Notes under the pieces: generated by a model
The model's database searches: none
Told to the model about the DNA's origin: nothing
Seen by the model: the letters and a program-made list of their open reading frames with translations, nothing else
Shown: piece after piece, positions 1 to 9,976 of the stretch
Layout of the letters: the number at the start of each line of letters is the position of its first letter
How positions within the stretch are numbered: position 1 is the first letter of the stretch
DNA from: Microbacterium esteraromaticum
Lineage (GTDB): Bacteria; Actinomycetota; Actinomycetes; Actinomycetales; Microbacteriaceae
DNA length: 64,000 nt
Assembly: GCF_900163815.1 (NCBI RefSeq)
Contig: NZ_FUKO01000033.1
Location: 1-64,000, forward strand
Direction: 5' to 3'
Translations under genes and position numbers: made by a program

Positions 1-60
1 GCTCTCGGAGGCCAATCACCCATCGACCGCGTCCACAACGTCCGTGGGAAGAACATCTAG
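1..60 (+). pseudogene. C-terminal end of a probable IS481-like transposase (cut by the window edge)
   Basis: Frame 1 is open from base 1 to a TAG at 58-60 and encodes 19 residues ending LGGQSPIDRVHNVRGKNI. An LGGxxPxxRVxN ending is typical of DDE transposases of the IS481 type. Only the tail is visible, so it cannot be said whether the full gene is intact. Seen: the reading frame and motif. Inferred: the family. No inverted repeat of the insertion sequence was identified between 61 and 185. Confidence 0.5.
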
Positions 61-185
61 GGCTTCCGTTCAGACGTCTGCAACGGGAGCTGAAACACCC
101 GTTTTCGATTATCAGCATTCTCTCAGACTTTGGTATCTTGAGTACCTGCGACGCCGCCGTCGCAGTCGGAAAGGAAGCGCCCCCC

Positions 186-1913
186 ATGTCTCCTGTTCTC
201 CTGATGACTATCGGACTGGCGATCTTCGCCGTCGGGTACATCTTCTACTCGCGATATCTCTCGCGTCGGGTGTTCCAACTCGATGCGTCGTTCAAGACCC
301 CCGCGCATGAGCTCAAAGACGGCGTCGATTACATGCCGACGAACAAGTTCATCCTCTGGGGCCACCACTTCACATCCGTAGCCGGAGCCGCACCGATCGT
401 CGGACCGGCGATCGCCGTGATCTGGGGCTGGGTGCCGGCGTTCCTCTGGGTCACCATCGGCACGGTGTTCTTCGCCGGAATGCACGACCTGGGTGCGCTG
501 TGGGCATCCACACGGAACAAGGGCCGTTCGATCGGTGCGCTCTCCGCGCGCTACATCGGCAAGCGCGGTGCCGGGCTGTTCCTGGTCGTCATCTTCCTGC
601 TGCTGCTCATGGTGATCGCGGCATTCGCCGTGGTCATCAAGAACCTGCTCATCAGCACCCCCAGCGCTGTCATCCCCACCTGGGGCGCGATCATCGTCGC
701 ACTGCTGGTGGGCGTGGCCGTGTACCGCCTGCGCTGGCCGCTGCTGCCCGTCACGATCGTGGGCGTCGTGACGCTCTACGCGCTGATCGTGCTTGGCGAC
801 CAGATGCCGGTGGTGCTGCCCGACGACTTCCTCGGCATGGGACCGGCAACGTTCTGGATCCTGGCTCTGTTCATCTACGGCGCCATCGCCTCGCTGCTGC
901 CGGTGTGGGTGCTGCTGCAGCCGCGTGACTACATCAACGGCGTGCAGCTGTTCGTGGGACTCATCCTGCTTTTCGGCTCTGTGCTGACCGCCACGCTGTT
1001 CTCGGCCAACGTGCCGCAGATCGTTGCGCCTGCCATCAACACGGCGGTGCCGGACGGTACGCCGAGCATGATCCCGCTGCTGTTCGTCACCATCGCGTGC
1101 GGCGCGATCTCCGGCTTCCACGGCATGGTCGCCTCCGGCACGAGCTCGAAGCAGCTCGACAAGGAGACCGATGCCCGGTTCGTCGGGTACTTCGGCGCGG
1201 TCGGTGAAGGCCTGCTCTCGCTCGGCACGATCCTCGCGGTCATCGCCGGCTTCCGCACGGTCGCGGAATGGAACGAGGTCTACAGCGCATTCGGCGCCGG
1301 CGGCGTCGGGGCATTCGTCACCGGCGGCGGTGCGCTCATGGAGGCGGGCATCGGATTGCCGGCATCGCTGAGTGCCACCGTGCTCGCCACCATGGCGGTG
1401 CTGTTCGCGGCCACCACGATGGACACCGGCATGCGACTGCTGCGCTTCGTCGTGCAAGAAGTCGGCGACACCATGAAGATGCGCATCAGCAAGGTTCCAG
1501 CGACGATCATCGTGGTCGTCGTCGGTCTCGGGCTCACCTTCTCGCAGGGCCTCGGCGGCGACGGCGGCTTGCGGATCTGGCCGCTCTTCGGCACCACGAA
1601 CCAGCTGATGGCGTCGCTGACGCTGTCGATCATCGCGGTGATGCTGATTCGCAAGCGGCGCAACCCGCTGCCGGCGCTGATTCCGCTCGTCATCGTGTTC
1701 GTGCTGTCGTTCTGGGCGGCCATCGAACAGCTCGCATCGTTCGCCGACCCGGCCAAAGCCGACTGGCTGCTGTTCGCGCTGGACATCATCATCATCGCGT
1801 CCAGCGTCTGGGTGGCGATCGAGGCGGCCATCGCGATGCGCAAGGCCGCGACCGATCCACCCGAGGCCGAGCACGAGGATGCTCAGCTCCAGGCGGTGCG
1901 TGAGGAAGTCTGA
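186..1913 (+). CDS. cstA: CstA-family carbon starvation / pyruvate-peptide transporter
   Basis: A polytopic inner membrane protein of 575 aa. It has the family signatures NKFILWGHHFTSVAGAAPIVGP near the N-terminus, GxMHDLGALWASTRNKGRSIG, and a C-terminal LFGTTNQLMASL block. CstA proteins import peptides and/or pyruvate during carbon limitation. It is shorter than the E. coli protein (about 700 aa), as is usual for the short CstA class. The ATG at 186 was chosen because an AAAGGAAG ribosome binding site precedes it; an in-frame ATG at 138 would add 16 non-hydrophobic residues. A possible -10 box, TATCTT, lies at 134-139. The next gene starts 3 bases after the stop, so the two are probably co-transcribed. 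Confidence 0.9.
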   Translation: MSPVLLMTIGLAIFAVGYIFYSRYLSRRVFQLDASFKTPAHELKDGVDYMPTNKFILWGHHFTSVAGAAPIVGPAIAVIWGWVPAFLWVTIGTVFFAGMHDLGALWASTRNKGRSIGALSARYIGKRGAGLFLVVIFLLLLMVIAAFAVVIKNLLISTPSAVIPTWGAIIVALLVGVAVYRLRWPLLPVTIVGVVTLYALIVLGDQMPVVLPDDFLGMGPATFWILALFIYGAIASLLPVWVLLQPRDYINGVQLFVGLILLFGSVLTATLFSANVPQIVAPAINTAVPDGTPSMIPLLFVTIACGAISGFHGMVASGTSSKQLDKETDARFVGYFGAVGEGLLSLGTILAVIAGFRTVAEWNEVYSAFGAGGVGAFVTGGGALMEAGIGLPASLSATVLATMAVLFAATTMDTGMRLLRFVVQEVGDTMKMRISKVPATIIVVVVGLGLTFSQGLGGDGGLRIWPLFGTTNQLMASLTLSIIAVMLIRKRRNPLPALIPLVIVFVLSFWAAIEQLASFADPAKADWLLFALDIIIIASSVWVAIEAAIAMRKAATDPPEAEHEDAQLQAVREEV

Positions 1914-1916
1914 TCG

Positions 1917-2201
1917 ATGTTCGATACCGAGGCGGTCCAGCGTCTGCGAAGACGCTGGACCGCCATCCGGCAGGGACTCGTCGAGTACTACGCGGGTCCC
2001 TACCGGCAGACCCTTGCCCGTGAGGGCCGCGACGAGGACGACCTGTTCGCCTTGATCGTCCTCGGCGAGGCCCTGGGCGTCCCCGACCCTGCCGCCTACT
2101 ACAGTGCCGAGCTGATGCCGATGCTCACCATGGACTTTCATGAGTGGCATCGCCGCATGGGCATGCCCCGATCACCCCTGGACCACGTCTCATGCTGCTA
2201 G
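1917..2201 (+). CDS. Small Cys-Cys-terminating protein (cory-CC-star type)
   Basis: A 94-residue soluble protein that ends in Ser-Cys-Cys immediately before the stop codon, the hallmark of the small actinobacterial 'CC-star' family. It is rich in Arg and acidic residues and has no membrane segment. It lies 3 bases after cstA and overlaps the following ArsA-like gene by 10 bases, so the three genes are probably translationally coupled. Family function is unknown. The paired C-terminal cysteines could bind a metal or be a lipidation or redox site; this is speculation. Confidence 0.7.
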   Translation: MFDTEAVQRLRRRWTAIRQGLVEYYAGPYRQTLAREGRDEDDLFALIVLGEALGVPDPAAYYSAELMPMLTMDFHEWHRRMGMPRSPLDHVSCC

Positions 2202-3163
2202 ACGCACTGCACCGCCGAATTCTCTTCGTAGGCGGCAAGGGCGGCGTGGGCAAGACCTCCCTGGCATCCGCTCTCGCGCTCTCTCGTGCCCGCGCGGGCG
2301 AGCGAGTGCTCGTCGTCTCGACGGACCCCGCCCACAACCTCGGCCACCTCTGGAATCGAGAAGTCGGCGACACTCCGGTGCGTCTTGCGGACGTCGGCGG
2401 CGGTGCGCTGGATGGCGTGGAGATCGACCCTCGCGCGACGATCGCTCGACATCTGGCGGCGGTCGAGAAGACGATGCTGCGCCTTCTGCCCGAGCGTCAG
2501 CATGCCCCGGCCCGCGCGCATCTCGACCGTGCCCGAGAAGCGCCCGGCAGTCATGAGTCCGCCGTGCTGGAGCGGATCGCGGAGTTGGCTGAGCTCGGCC
2601 AGGACGCGTACGACCTGGTGGTCTTCGATACCGCGCCGTCGGGACACACGCTGCGGTTGCTGGCGCTGCCGGGGCAACTGGCCGGATGGACCGAGACGCT
2701 GCTGCGCAACCGGGACCGCTCCGAGAGATTCTCCGCCGCGATGAGCGGGCTGACCGGGCGAGCAGACCCGGAGGCCGAAGCACAGGCAGAGCTTAGGCGC
2801 GCGCTGCAGCGCCGCCGAGACCGCTTCGATGCGCTGCAGAAATCGATTGCCGATCCGCAGCGCACCGGCTTCGTCGTCGTGTTCACCGCCGAAGCGCTCC
2901 CCGTGGCGGAGACCTTCGAGGTGGTCGCGAATCTGCAGGAGATGCAGGTGCCGGTGGCGGCGCTCATCGCGAATCGTCGCTCACCCGACGACGCGGGGGA
3001 GTTGCTGCAGGAACGTCGTCGGGGGGAGGACCGCCACCTCGCCGCAGTGCGTGCGCAGGTACCGGGCGTCGCGCTGCTGGAGGTGCCACTCATGCCGGGA
3101 GAGCTGACGGGCATGGAGGCGCTCGGCCAGCTGGCTGACCTGCTGGAGTCCGCGAGCGCGTAG
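2192..3163 (+). CDS. ArsA/Get3-family P-loop ATPase
   Basis: 323 aa. It has the deviant P-loop GKGGVGKT at residues 15-22, switch I DPAHNLG at 45-51 and switch II DTAPSGHTLRLL from about 146, the three signatures of ArsA/Get3 ATPases. Family members drive arsenite efflux or deliver tail-anchored membrane proteins. There is only one ATPase domain and no arsenic genes are nearby, so an arsenite role is unlikely; a chaperone role toward a membrane protein fits the neighbourhood (cstA and the CC-ending protein). Start at ATG 2192, which puts the P-loop 15 residues in; an upstream in-frame ATG at 2144 would overlap the previous gene by 58 bases. Confidence 0.8.
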   Translation: MLLDALHRRILFVGGKGGVGKTSLASALALSRARAGERVLVVSTDPAHNLGHLWNREVGDTPVRLADVGGGALDGVEIDPRATIARHLAAVEKTMLRLLPERQHAPARAHLDRAREAPGSHESAVLERIAELAELGQDAYDLVVFDTAPSGHTLRLLALPGQLAGWTETLLRNRDRSERFSAAMSGLTGRADPEAEAQAELRRALQRRRDRFDALQKSIADPQRTGFVVVFTAEALPVAETFEVVANLQEMQVPVAALIANRRSPDDAGELLQERRRGEDRHLAAVRAQVPGVALLEVPLMPGELTGMEALGQLADLLESASA

Positions 3164-3164
3164 G

Positions 3165-3340
3165 ATGGCTGCATCAGCACTGATCCGGACATCACCGGGG
3201 AGCTCTCGGAAGAAAAGCCGCAAGGCCCAGTAGAACCGAGCGGGGCAGGCCCGTCATCGCCGCAGTGAGAGAGGCTTCTCGACCCTGAGCCTGGCAAGGG
3301 GGAGTGGAGCACGCGAGGTGGTACCGCGGTCCAGCTGGTC
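3165..3340 (+). promoter_or_regulatory. T-box riboswitch, ileS leader (Ile ATC specifier)
   Basis: The leader between the ArsA-like gene and ileS carries the actinobacterial T-box signature. The specifier loop GGACATCACCGGGGAGC has Ile codon ATC at 3191-3193. It is followed by a conserved AGTAGAACCGAGCGGG segment near 3230 and the T-box bulge GGTGGTACCGCGG at 3317-3329, which pairs with the free CCA end of uncharged tRNA-Ile. Actinobacterial ileS T-boxes usually act on translation by exposing the ribosome binding site. No run of T suggesting a terminator is visible, which fits that mode. Confidence 0.9.
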
Positions 3341-3397
3341 AGCAATCCAGGCAGATCGTCCTTGCAGCAGCATCCGCCACGATCACTGCGAGACACG

Positions 3398-6300
3398 ATG
3401 ACCTACCCCCGCACCGCGAACGCCGCCGGCACATCCTTCGGCCCGGCCGCCGTCGCCTCCAGCCCTCGGTTCCCCGCGATCGAGGAGGAGATCCTCGACT
3501 TCTGGAAGACCGACGACACCTTCCGCGCGTCCATTGCACAGCGCGACGGAGCGGAAGAATGGGTCTTCTACGACGGCCCGCCGTTCGCCAACGGCCTGCC
3601 GCACTACGGCCACCTGCTCACCGGCTACGCCAAGGACGTGTTCCCGCGCTTCCAGACCATGCTCGGCAAGAAGGTCGATCGTGTCTTCGGCTGGGATACG
3701 CATGGCCTCCCCGCCGAGCTCGAGGCGATGAAGCAGCTCGGCATCACGGAGAAGAGCGAGATCGAGTCGATGGGCATCGACGTCTTCAACGCGAAGGCGC
3801 GTGAATCGGTGCTCGCCTATACGCACGAGTGGCAGGACTATGTCACCCGGCAGGCGCGCTGGGTCGATTTCGACCGCGGCTACAAGACCCTCGACCTCGG
3901 TTACATGGAGAGCGTGCTCTGGGCCTTCAAGACGCTGTACGACAAGAACCTCGCGTACGAGGGCTACCGCGTGCTGCCGTACTGCTGGCGCGACGAGACG
4001 CCGCTGTCGGCGCACGAGCTGCGCATGGACGATGACGTCTACCAGATGCGCCAGGACCCTTCTGCGACGGTCACCTTCCCGCTCACCGGCGCGAAGGCGG
4101 AGGCTCTGGGCCTCACAGCCGTCCGCGCCCTGGCCTGGACGACCACGCCGTGGACCCTGCCGACCAACCTCGCCCTCGTCGTCGGCCCCGAAATCGACTA
4201 CGTCGTGGTGCCCGCGGGGCCAGAAGGCGCAGCTGACATCCCCACTGGGGACGATCCGGTCGAGAGCGCCGCACACCGCTACCTCATCGCCCGCGAGCTG
4301 CTCGGCGGTTACGCGAAGGACCTCGGCTACGAGAGCGCCGATGCTGCGCTCGCCGCCGTCGAAGCCTCCCACCTGGGCGCGACGCTGGCAGACGTCACCT
4401 ACGACCGGCTGTTCGACTACTACGCCGATGCCGAGACCTGGGGCACAGAGAACGCGTGGCGCATCCTCGTCGACGACTACGTCACCACCTCCGACGGCAC
4501 CGGCATCGTGCACCAGGCGCCCGCCTACGGTGAGGACGACCAGCGGATCTCGAACGCCGCCGGCATCCCGACCATCATCTCGCTCGATGACGGCGGACGA
4601 TTCCTCTCCACCGTCCCCGACGTCGCCGGCGAGCTGTGGATGGATGCCAACACGCCGCTCGTGCGTCTGCTCCGCACAGCGGGGCGGCTGCTGCGGCTGC
4701 AGAGCTACGAGCACTCGTACCCGCACTGCTGGCGCTGCCGCAATCCTCTGATCTACAAGGCCGTCTCGAGCTGGTTCATCCGCGTGACCGACATCAAGGA
4801 CGACATGCTCGCGAACAACGAGCAGATCACCTGGGTGCCCGAGAACGTCAAGCACGGCCAGTTCGGCAAGTGGCTCGAGGGCGCCCGTGACTGGTCGATC
4901 AGCCGCAACCGCTACTGGGGTTCGCCGATCCCGATCTGGAAGAGCGACGACCCCGAGTACCCGCGCGTCGACGCCTACGGATCGCTGGCAGAGCTGGAGC
5001 GCGACTTCGGCACGCTGCCGCGCAACCCCGAGGGTGAGATCGACCTGCACCGCCCGTACATCGATGACCTGACGCGCCCGAACCCGGATGACCCGACGGG
5101 CAAGAGCACGATGCGCCGCATCGAGGACGTCTTCGACGTGTGGTTCGATTCCGGATCGATGCCGTATGCCCAGGTGCACTACCCGTTCGAGAACCAGGAA
5201 TGGTTCGATTCGCACTCGCCAGCAGACTTCATCGTCGAGTACATCGGGCAGACGCGCGGCTGGTTCTACGTCATGCATGTGCTGTCGACCGCGTTGTTCG
5301 ACCGCCCGGCGTTCACCGGGGTGAGCTGCCACGGCATCGTGCTCGGCAGCGACGGCTACAAGATGTCGAAGTCGCTGCGCAATTATCCGGATGTCAGCGA
5401 GGTGCTCGACCGCGACGGATCCGATGCCATGCGCTGGTTCCTCATGTCGAGCTCGGTGCTGCGCGGCGGCAACCTCGCCGTGACAGAGGAGGGCATCCGC
5501 GCGGGTGTGCGGGAGTTCCTGCTGCCGCTGTGGAGCTCGTGGTACTTCTTCGCGACCTATGCGAATGCCTCCGGTGGATCCGCGGGTGCCGGATATCAAG
5601 CCCAGTGGCGCACCGATTCGACGGACGTCCTCGATCGCTACATCCTCGCCCGCACCGGAGACCTCGTGCGCGAGGTCAAGTCAGACCTCGAAGGCCTCGA
5701 CTCGACGACCGCGGCCGCGCGGCTGCGCGACTTCGCCGAGGTGCTCACGAACTGGTACATCCGCCGCTCGCGCGACCGCTTCTGGGGCGATGTCACGGAC
5801 GACCCGAAGAGCACCGAGGCCTTCGACACGCTCTACACGGTGCTCGAGACGCTGTGCCGCGTGGCCGCTCCGCTGCTGCCGCTGATCAGCGAGCGCATCT
5901 GGCAGGGGCTGACCGGCGAGCGCAGCGTGCACCTGACCGATTGGCCCGACGCGGCATCCTTCCCGGCCGCGGATGACATCCGCGACGCGATGGATGCCGT
6001 CCGCGAGCTATCCAGCGTCGGAAACGCGCTGCGCAAGAAGGAGAAGCTGCGCGTGCGCCTGCCGCTGGCGCGCTTCACCGTCGTCTCTCCCGTCGCGGAT
6101 GCACTCGCACAGTTCGAGGGGATCCTGCGCGAGGAGCTCAATGTCAAATCGATCGAACTCGTGCCGCTGGGCGAGACCACGGCAGCGGAATACGGCATCA
6201 GCCACCGGCTCAGCGTGAACGCCCGTGTGGCCGGCCCACGCCTCGGAAAGAACGTGCAGCACGTCATCAAGGCAGCGAAAGCGGGCCTGTGGGGTGAGGA

Positions 6301-6784
6301 GAGCGGCGTTGTGACGGCAGATGGAATCGCGCTCGAGCCGCACGAGTACGAGCTCGTGCTGGAGACCGCGGGCCGCCCGGACGGCGAAGCGCTGGCGATC
6401 GTGCCCAGCGGCGGTTTCGTGCTGCTCGACACGCAGACCACGCCGGAACTGGAGGCGGAGGGCATCGCGCGCGACGCCATCCGCGTGGTTCAGGAGGCGC
6501 GCAAGAACGCCGGGCTCGACGTGAGCGACCGCATCGTGCTCGCTCTCAACGCGGATGCGAATGAAGCCGCGGCTTTGCAGGCGCATGCCGCCCTGATCGC
6601 GGAGGAGACGCTGGCCGTCGGCTTCGCCGTGCAGCCACTCGAGGGAACCGATGCCCTCGTCGATAACCTGGCCAGCCCGGGGAATGGCGTCTTCGTCTCC
6701 GGCGCACGTGCCCTCGGCTCTGACAAGGCGGCGATCATCGTCACGATCGATGCCACTGGGGTGCAGCGAGAGGAGCAGTCATGA
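3398..6784 (+). CDS. ileS: Isoleucine--tRNA ligase
   Basis: Class I aminoacyl-tRNA synthetase of 1128 aa, charging tRNA-Ile in the cytoplasm. The HIGH motif is present as PHYGH near residue 70 and KMSKS at 655-659. Between them lies the CP1 editing insertion, including [13 protein letters not shown]. The length and SNPRFP-like N-terminus match the eukaryotic/archaeal-type (IleRS2-like) long form found in Actinobacteria. Start ATG 3398 lies just downstream of the T-box; an upstream ATG at 3362 is inside the leader. The gene overlaps folC by 4 bases (ATGA). Confidence 0.95.
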   Translation: MTYPRTANAAGTSFGPAAVASSPRFPAIEEEILDFWKTDDTFRASIAQRDGAEEWVFYDGPPFANGLPHYGHLLTGYAKDVFPRFQTMLGKKVDRVFGWDTHGLPAELEAMKQLGITEKSEIESMGIDVFNAKARESVLAYTHEWQDYVTRQARWVDFDRGYKTLDLGYMESVLWAFKTLYDKNLAYEGYRVLPYCWRDETPLSAHELRMDDDVYQMRQDPSATVTFPLTGAKAEALGLTAVRALAWTTTPWTLPTNLALVVGPEIDYVVVPAGPEGAADIPTGDDPVESAAHRYLIARELLGGYAKDLGYESADAALAAVEASHLGATLADVTYDRLFDYYADAETWGTENAWRILVDDYVTTSDGTGIVHQAPAYGEDDQRISNAAGIPTIISLDDGGRFLSTVPDVAGELWMDANTPLVRLLRTAGRLLRLQSYEHSYPHCWRCRNPLIYKAVSSWFIRVTDIKDDMLANNEQITWVPENVKHGQFGKWLEGARDWSISRNRYWGSPIPIWKSDDPEYPRVDAYGSLAELERDFGTLPRNPEGEIDLHRPYIDDLTRPNPDDPTGKSTMRRIEDVFDVWFDSGSMPYAQVHYPFENQEWFDSHSPADFIVEYIGQTRGWFYVMHVLSTALFDRPAFTGVSCHGIVLGSDGYKMSKSLRNYPDVSEVLDRDGSDAMRWFLMSSSVLRGGNLAVTEEGIRAGVREFLLPLWSSWYFFATYANASGGSAGAGYQAQWRTDSTDVLDRYILARTGDLVREVKSDLEGLDSTTAAARLRDFAEVLTNWYIRRSRDRFWGDVTDDPKSTEAFDTLYTVLETLCRVAAPLLPLISERIWQGLTGERSVHLTDWPDAASFPAADDIRDAMDAVRELSSVGNALRKKEKLRVRLPLARFTVVSPVADALAQFEGILREELNVKSIELVPLGETTAAEYGISHRLSVNARVAGPRLGKNVQHVIKAAKAGLWGEESGVVTADGIALEPHEYELVLETAGRPDGEALAIVPSGGFVLLDTQTTPELEAEGIARDAIRVVQEARKNAGLDVSDRIVLALNADANEAAALQAHAALIAEETLAVGFAVQPLEGTDALVDNLASPGNGVFVSGARALGSDKAAIIVTIDATGVQREEQS

Positions 6785-8133
6785 GCGACACGCAGCGCGC
6801 CGACGCCGTCTACGAGAAGCTGCTGGAGCGGGCGGGGGAGAGCTGGGTGCAGCCGCGCAAGGAGCGCGTCGCGCGTCTGCTGACCTTGCTCGCGGACCCG
6901 CAGCACGCGTACCGCGTCGTGCACATCACCGGTACCAACGGCAAGACCTCCACCGCGCGGATGATCGAGAGCCTGCTGCGTGCGCATGGCCTGCGCACGG
7001 GCCTGTTCACCAGCCCGCACCTGAAGCGGTTCACCGAGCGGATCATGATCGACGGCGAGCCCATCGCGGATGCCGCCATCGCCGACGCCTGGGATGAGAT
7101 CGAGCCGTTCATCGGCATGGTCGATGCAGAGCTCGAGACGGCGGGCGACGCGCCGCTCACCTTCTTCGAACTGCTGACCGTGCTCTGCTTCGTGGCCGCG
7201 GCCGATGCGCCCATCGACGTGCTGGTGCTGGAGGTGGGCATGGGCGGGTCGTGGGACTCGACCAACACCGCCGACGGCGACGTCGCCGTGTTCGCGCCGA
7301 TCGACATCGATCATGCCGACCGACTCGGCAGCACGATCGGCGAGATCGCCGAGGTCAAGGCGGGGATCATCAAAGCGGGCGCCGCTGTGGTCTCGGCGGA
7401 GCAGCCCCCGGAGGCAGCCGACGTGCTGCGCAGTGTCGCCGCCGAACGCGGCGCGACGATCTCGTTCGAGGGCGAGGAGTTCGGACTCGCCGAGCAGAAA
7501 CTCGCCGTCGGTGGCCAGCTCATCACCATTCGCGGTCTCGCCGGCGAGTACGCCGATGAGTATCTGCCGCTCTACGGCGCGCACCAGGGCCACAACGCCA
7601 CGCTTGCCGTGGCGGCCGTCGAGTCCCTGATCGGCGGTGCATCTCAGCGGATCGCGGGTGACATCCTCGCGGACGGTCTGCAGGGGGCGACCTCGCCTGG
7701 TCGCCTGCAGCTGGTCGGCATCGCGCCGACGGTCGTGGTGGATGCTGCGCACAACCCGCACGGAGCAGCAGCTCTCGCGCAGTCGTTGGGCGACAGCTTC
7801 GACTTCGACGAATGGGGTCTTGTGCTCGGCGTTTTCGCCGACAAGGACGCGGCCGGGATCGTCGATCGCCTGCTCCCCGCCGTCACCGAGGTCTTCGCGA
7901 CGGCACCCGACTCGGCTCGAGCAGGCGACGCCGACACCCTCGCCGACATCGTTGAAGAGCGCGAACGCCGTGCGAGCGTTCATCCGACCCTGGCTGAGGC
8001 GGCGGATGCCGCTCGGGAGTGGGCGGCAGCATCCGATCGCCGTGCAGTGATCATCGCGGGATCGATCGTGCTGGCCGGCGAGGCGATGCTGCTCGCCGAG
8101 GAAGAGGATTGGAAGTCGGGGTGGCGCGCATGA
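6781..8133 (+). CDS. folC: Bifunctional folylpolyglutamate synthase / dihydrofolate synthase
   Basis: 450 aa, Mur-ligase fold. It adds glutamate to dihydropteroate and then to folates, using ATP. The nucleotide-binding loop GTNGKTS is at residues 51-57, followed by [16 protein letters not shown], the Mur central motif [13 protein letters not shown] (the family usually has GGRxDxTN here), and [16 protein letters not shown] at the start of the C-terminal domain. It starts inside the ileS stop region and overlaps DUF4233 by 4 bases, so ileS-folC-DUF4233-ndk is likely one operon under the T-box. Confidence 0.93.
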   Translation: MSDTQRADAVYEKLLERAGESWVQPRKERVARLLTLLADPQHAYRVVHITGTNGKTSTARMIESLLRAHGLRTGLFTSPHLKRFTERIMIDGEPIADAAIADAWDEIEPFIGMVDAELETAGDAPLTFFELLTVLCFVAAADAPIDVLVLEVGMGGSWDSTNTADGDVAVFAPIDIDHADRLGSTIGEIAEVKAGIIKAGAAVVSAEQPPEAADVLRSVAAERGATISFEGEEFGLAEQKLAVGGQLITIRGLAGEYADEYLPLYGAHQGHNATLAVAAVESLIGGASQRIAGDILADGLQGATSPGRLQLVGIAPTVVVDAAHNPHGAAALAQSLGDSFDFDEWGLVLGVFADKDAAGIVDRLLPAVTEVFATAPDSARAGDADTLADIVEERERRASVHPTLAEAADAAREWAAASDRRAVIIAGSIVLAGEAMLLAEEEDWKSGWRA

Positions 8134-8534
8134 GCACTACCGCACGCGCCCCTCGCGCGCCCAGAACGCTCGCCCAGAAGCTCGGCTCGGTCGTGCTCGG
8201 CTTCGAGTCGATCGTGGCTCTGCTCGCCGGGCTCACGGTGTTCGGTCTCAAAGCTCTGCCGGCTGGTATCGCGCCGTGGTGGGGGATCGTGGCCGGCGTC
8301 GTGGTCGCCATCGCCCTCGTCGTCGTTGCCGGTGCCATCACGAAACCGTGGGCACTGGCAGCCGGCTGGGCCCTCCAGGGCGTGATCATGCTGGGTGGAC
8401 TGCTGGTTCCGGCGATCGTCTTCGTGGCGCTGATTTTCGGCGGCATGTGGGGATATGCGACGATCGGTGGGGCCCGTATCGACCGACAGCGTCCGGCGGG
8501 CCCGCCGGCACAGACTCACACAGAGAGCGAATGA
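8130..8534 (+). CDS. DUF4233 small membrane protein
   Basis: 134 aa with about four hydrophobic segments starting at LGSVVLGFESIVALLAGLTV. The N-terminus is basic ([17 protein letters not shown]). It sits between folC and ndk, the conserved position of the DUF4233 family in Actinobacteria. The ATG at 8130 overlaps the folC stop as ATGA. No biochemical function is known; the context only suggests co-expression with folate and nucleotide genes. Confidence 0.8.
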   Translation: MSTTARAPRAPRTLAQKLGSVVLGFESIVALLAGLTVFGLKALPAGIAPWWGIVAGVVVAIALVVVAGAITKPWALAAGWALQGVIMLGGLLVPAIVFVALIFGGMWGYATIGGARIDRQRPAGPPAQTHTESE

Positions 8535-8535
8535 C

Positions 8536-8952
8536 ATGGCTACTGAAGAAACCCTCGTCCTGGTCAAGCCCGATGGGGTCGCCCGCGGACTGACCGGCGA
8601 TATCCTCGCGCGCATCGAGGCGAAGGGCTACGCCCTCGTCGACATCCGCCTGGTCGAGCCCGACCGCGACCGCCTTGCCGCGCACTATGCCGAGCACGAG
8701 GGCAAGCCGTTCTACGAGCCGCTGCTCGAGTTCATGATGTCGGGTCCGTCGGTGGCGATCCGGCTGGCAGGCAACCGCGTCATCGAGGGCTTCCGCTCGC
8801 TGGCGGGAACCACCGACCCGACGACCGCGGCCCCCGGCACCATCCGCGGCGACTTCGGCCGCGACTGGGGCCTCAAGGTGCAGCAGAACCTCGTGCACGG
8901 CTCCGACAGCACCGAGTCCGCCTCGCGCGAACTGTCCATCTGGTTCGCCTGA
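8536..8952 (+). CDS. ndk: Nucleoside diphosphate kinase
   Basis: 138 aa, full family length. It transfers the gamma phosphate of ATP to NDPs through a phospho-histidine. The catalytic His is H121 within NLVHGSDS. LVKPDGVARGL is at the N-terminus and GTIRGDFG lies in the substrate loop. The start codon follows the DUF4233 stop by one base, so it is probably coupled to the genes upstream. Confidence 0.96.
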   Translation: MATEETLVLVKPDGVARGLTGDILARIEAKGYALVDIRLVEPDRDRLAAHYAEHEGKPFYEPLLEFMMSGPSVAIRLAGNRVIEGFRSLAGTTDPTTAAPGTIRGDFGRDWGLKVQQNLVHGSDSTESASRELSIWFA

Positions 8953-8955
8953 CCG

Positions 8956-9038
8956 CACACTCTGGGGGCCGACGCGCCAGATATCGGACCAAGCAGCGAA
9001 AGCTGTCCGACACCTGTGTCAGCGGCCCCCAAAGTGTG
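8956..9038. terminator. Nested inverted repeat between convergent ndk and the VKOR gene
   Basis: The outer arms CACACTCTGGGGGCC (8956-8970) and GGCCCCCAAAGTGTG (9024-9038) pair over 15 bases with one mismatch. Inside, TCGGAC (8984-8989) pairs with GTCCGA (9005-9010) around an 15-base loop. The structure lies between two convergent genes and probably ends transcription from both sides. There is no classic T-tract, so it may instead be a mobile palindromic repeat. Confidence 0.6.
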
Positions 9039-9095
9039 TTGCCCGCGGCGCAGCGGCCGGCCAGGTCAGGTCGAGTCAGGCCAGGTTGAGTCAGC

Positions 9096-9707
9096 TCAGA
9101 ACAGCATCCCGGCGACTTCGCCGAGCAGATCGAGACCCGCGAGCTGCGCCATCGCGATCACGATCGCGTAGACGACGATGGTGGCCAGAGGCACCCACAC
9201 CATCAGCCGGTCGGCGCGCTGCCGCGCCTTCTGCGAACGCGTCAGCGTGCCGTTTCGAACCAGATGCACCGCTGTCGCCAGGAATGTCGGGATGGTGACC
9301 GCCCACGTCGCCATGCACCACGGGCACAGCACTGCGAGCATGTAGATGCTCTGGAAGATCAGCCAGCATACGAACGCGAAAGCGCCGGCGACGCCGAGCC
9401 CGAACAGGCCCCAGAACCACCGCGGGAACCGCACCGCGGCTAGCACCGCGACTCCCATGACGAGCACAGCCATCCATGCGGTGAGACCGATGATCGGATT
9501 GGAGAAGCCGAACACCGAGCCCTGCCATGAGCTCAGATTCTTGTCGCACTGGATCATGACGCTCACGTAGCAGCTGGTCTGCCCGCTCGGGTTCTCGAGG
9601 AGGAAGAACTTCTCGACGGTCAGCTGGAATGCCGCCCACCAGCCCACAAGGCTTGCGACGATGAGCCAGATTCCGTAACCCGTATACCGGGTGCGCTGCG
9701 CGGTCAT
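9096..9707 (-). CDS. VKOR-family membrane thiol oxidoreductase
   Basis: 203 aa with about five membrane segments. Bacterial VKOR homologues reoxidise periplasmic or extracytoplasmic disulfide-forming proteins and pass electrons to quinone. The catalytic CPWC pair is at residues 128-131, preceded by a hydrophobic helix. The loop cysteines C46 and C54 (SCYVSVMIQCD) and SxxxGFSNP match the family. The ATG at 9707 was chosen because a -10 box lies exactly 12 bases upstream (leaderless). It stands alone, convergent with ndk and divergent from rne. Confidence 0.88.
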   Translation of the reverse strand: MTAQRTRYTGYGIWLIVASLVGWWAAFQLTVEKFFLLENPSGQTSCYVSVMIQCDKNLSSWQGSVFGFSNPIIGLTAWMAVLVMGVAVLAAVRFPRWFWGLFGLGVAGAFAFVCWLIFQSIYMLAVLCPWCMATWAVTIPTFLATAVHLVRNGTLTRSQKARQRADRLMVWVPLATIVVYAIVIAMAQLAGLDLLGEVAGMLF

Positions 9708-9713
9708 GTCGCG

Positions 9714-9719
9714 ATTATC
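9714..9719 (-). promoter_or_regulatory. Leaderless -10 box of the VKOR gene
   Basis: On the minus strand GATAAT is followed by CGCGAC and the start ATG, placing the hexamer at -12 to -7 relative to the A of ATG. This is the expected geometry for a leaderless actinobacterial transcript, and no Shine-Dalgarno sequence is present. Confidence 0.65.
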
Positions 9720-9798
9720 CCAGCGTTGCCTATGGGCACGGCGCACGCCGCGACCCGCGCGCCGGACACAGGATGCCACAACCCCGCCCGCATGGTGC

Positions 9799-9804
9799 GA
9801 TAAT
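9799..9804 (+). promoter_or_regulatory. Probable -10 box of rne
   Basis: GATAAT lies in the 269-base space between the divergent VKOR and rne genes. Transcription would start near 9811, leaving a 5' leader of about 166 bases before the rne ATG. RNase E genes are commonly self-regulated through such leaders; that role here is inference. Confidence 0.45.
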
Positions 9805-9976
9805 GACTGGAGGTGCCATCGCGAGCAGTCGCGATCGCATCGACAAGACTTCGGGGCCAGACGCCCCACGCGGTCTCGCCCTTGAGCAGACCGCTTGCCG
9901 ATTGAGTTCGCGGTTGCTGTTTCGCCGCACGAGTTTCCGCGGCGCACCCAGTGCCCGCGCAGGGAGTTAGCCAGAG

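Noticed and set aside
123..2150. A 675-codon open frame on the minus strand across cstA
   Set aside because: It is antisense to a clear transporter, its protein is Arg/His/Asp-rich with no motif, and it exists because of high-GC codon use on the other strand.
3383..5599. A 738-codon minus-strand frame across ileS
   Set aside because: Antisense shadow of a conserved synthetase gene; low-complexity product without motifs.
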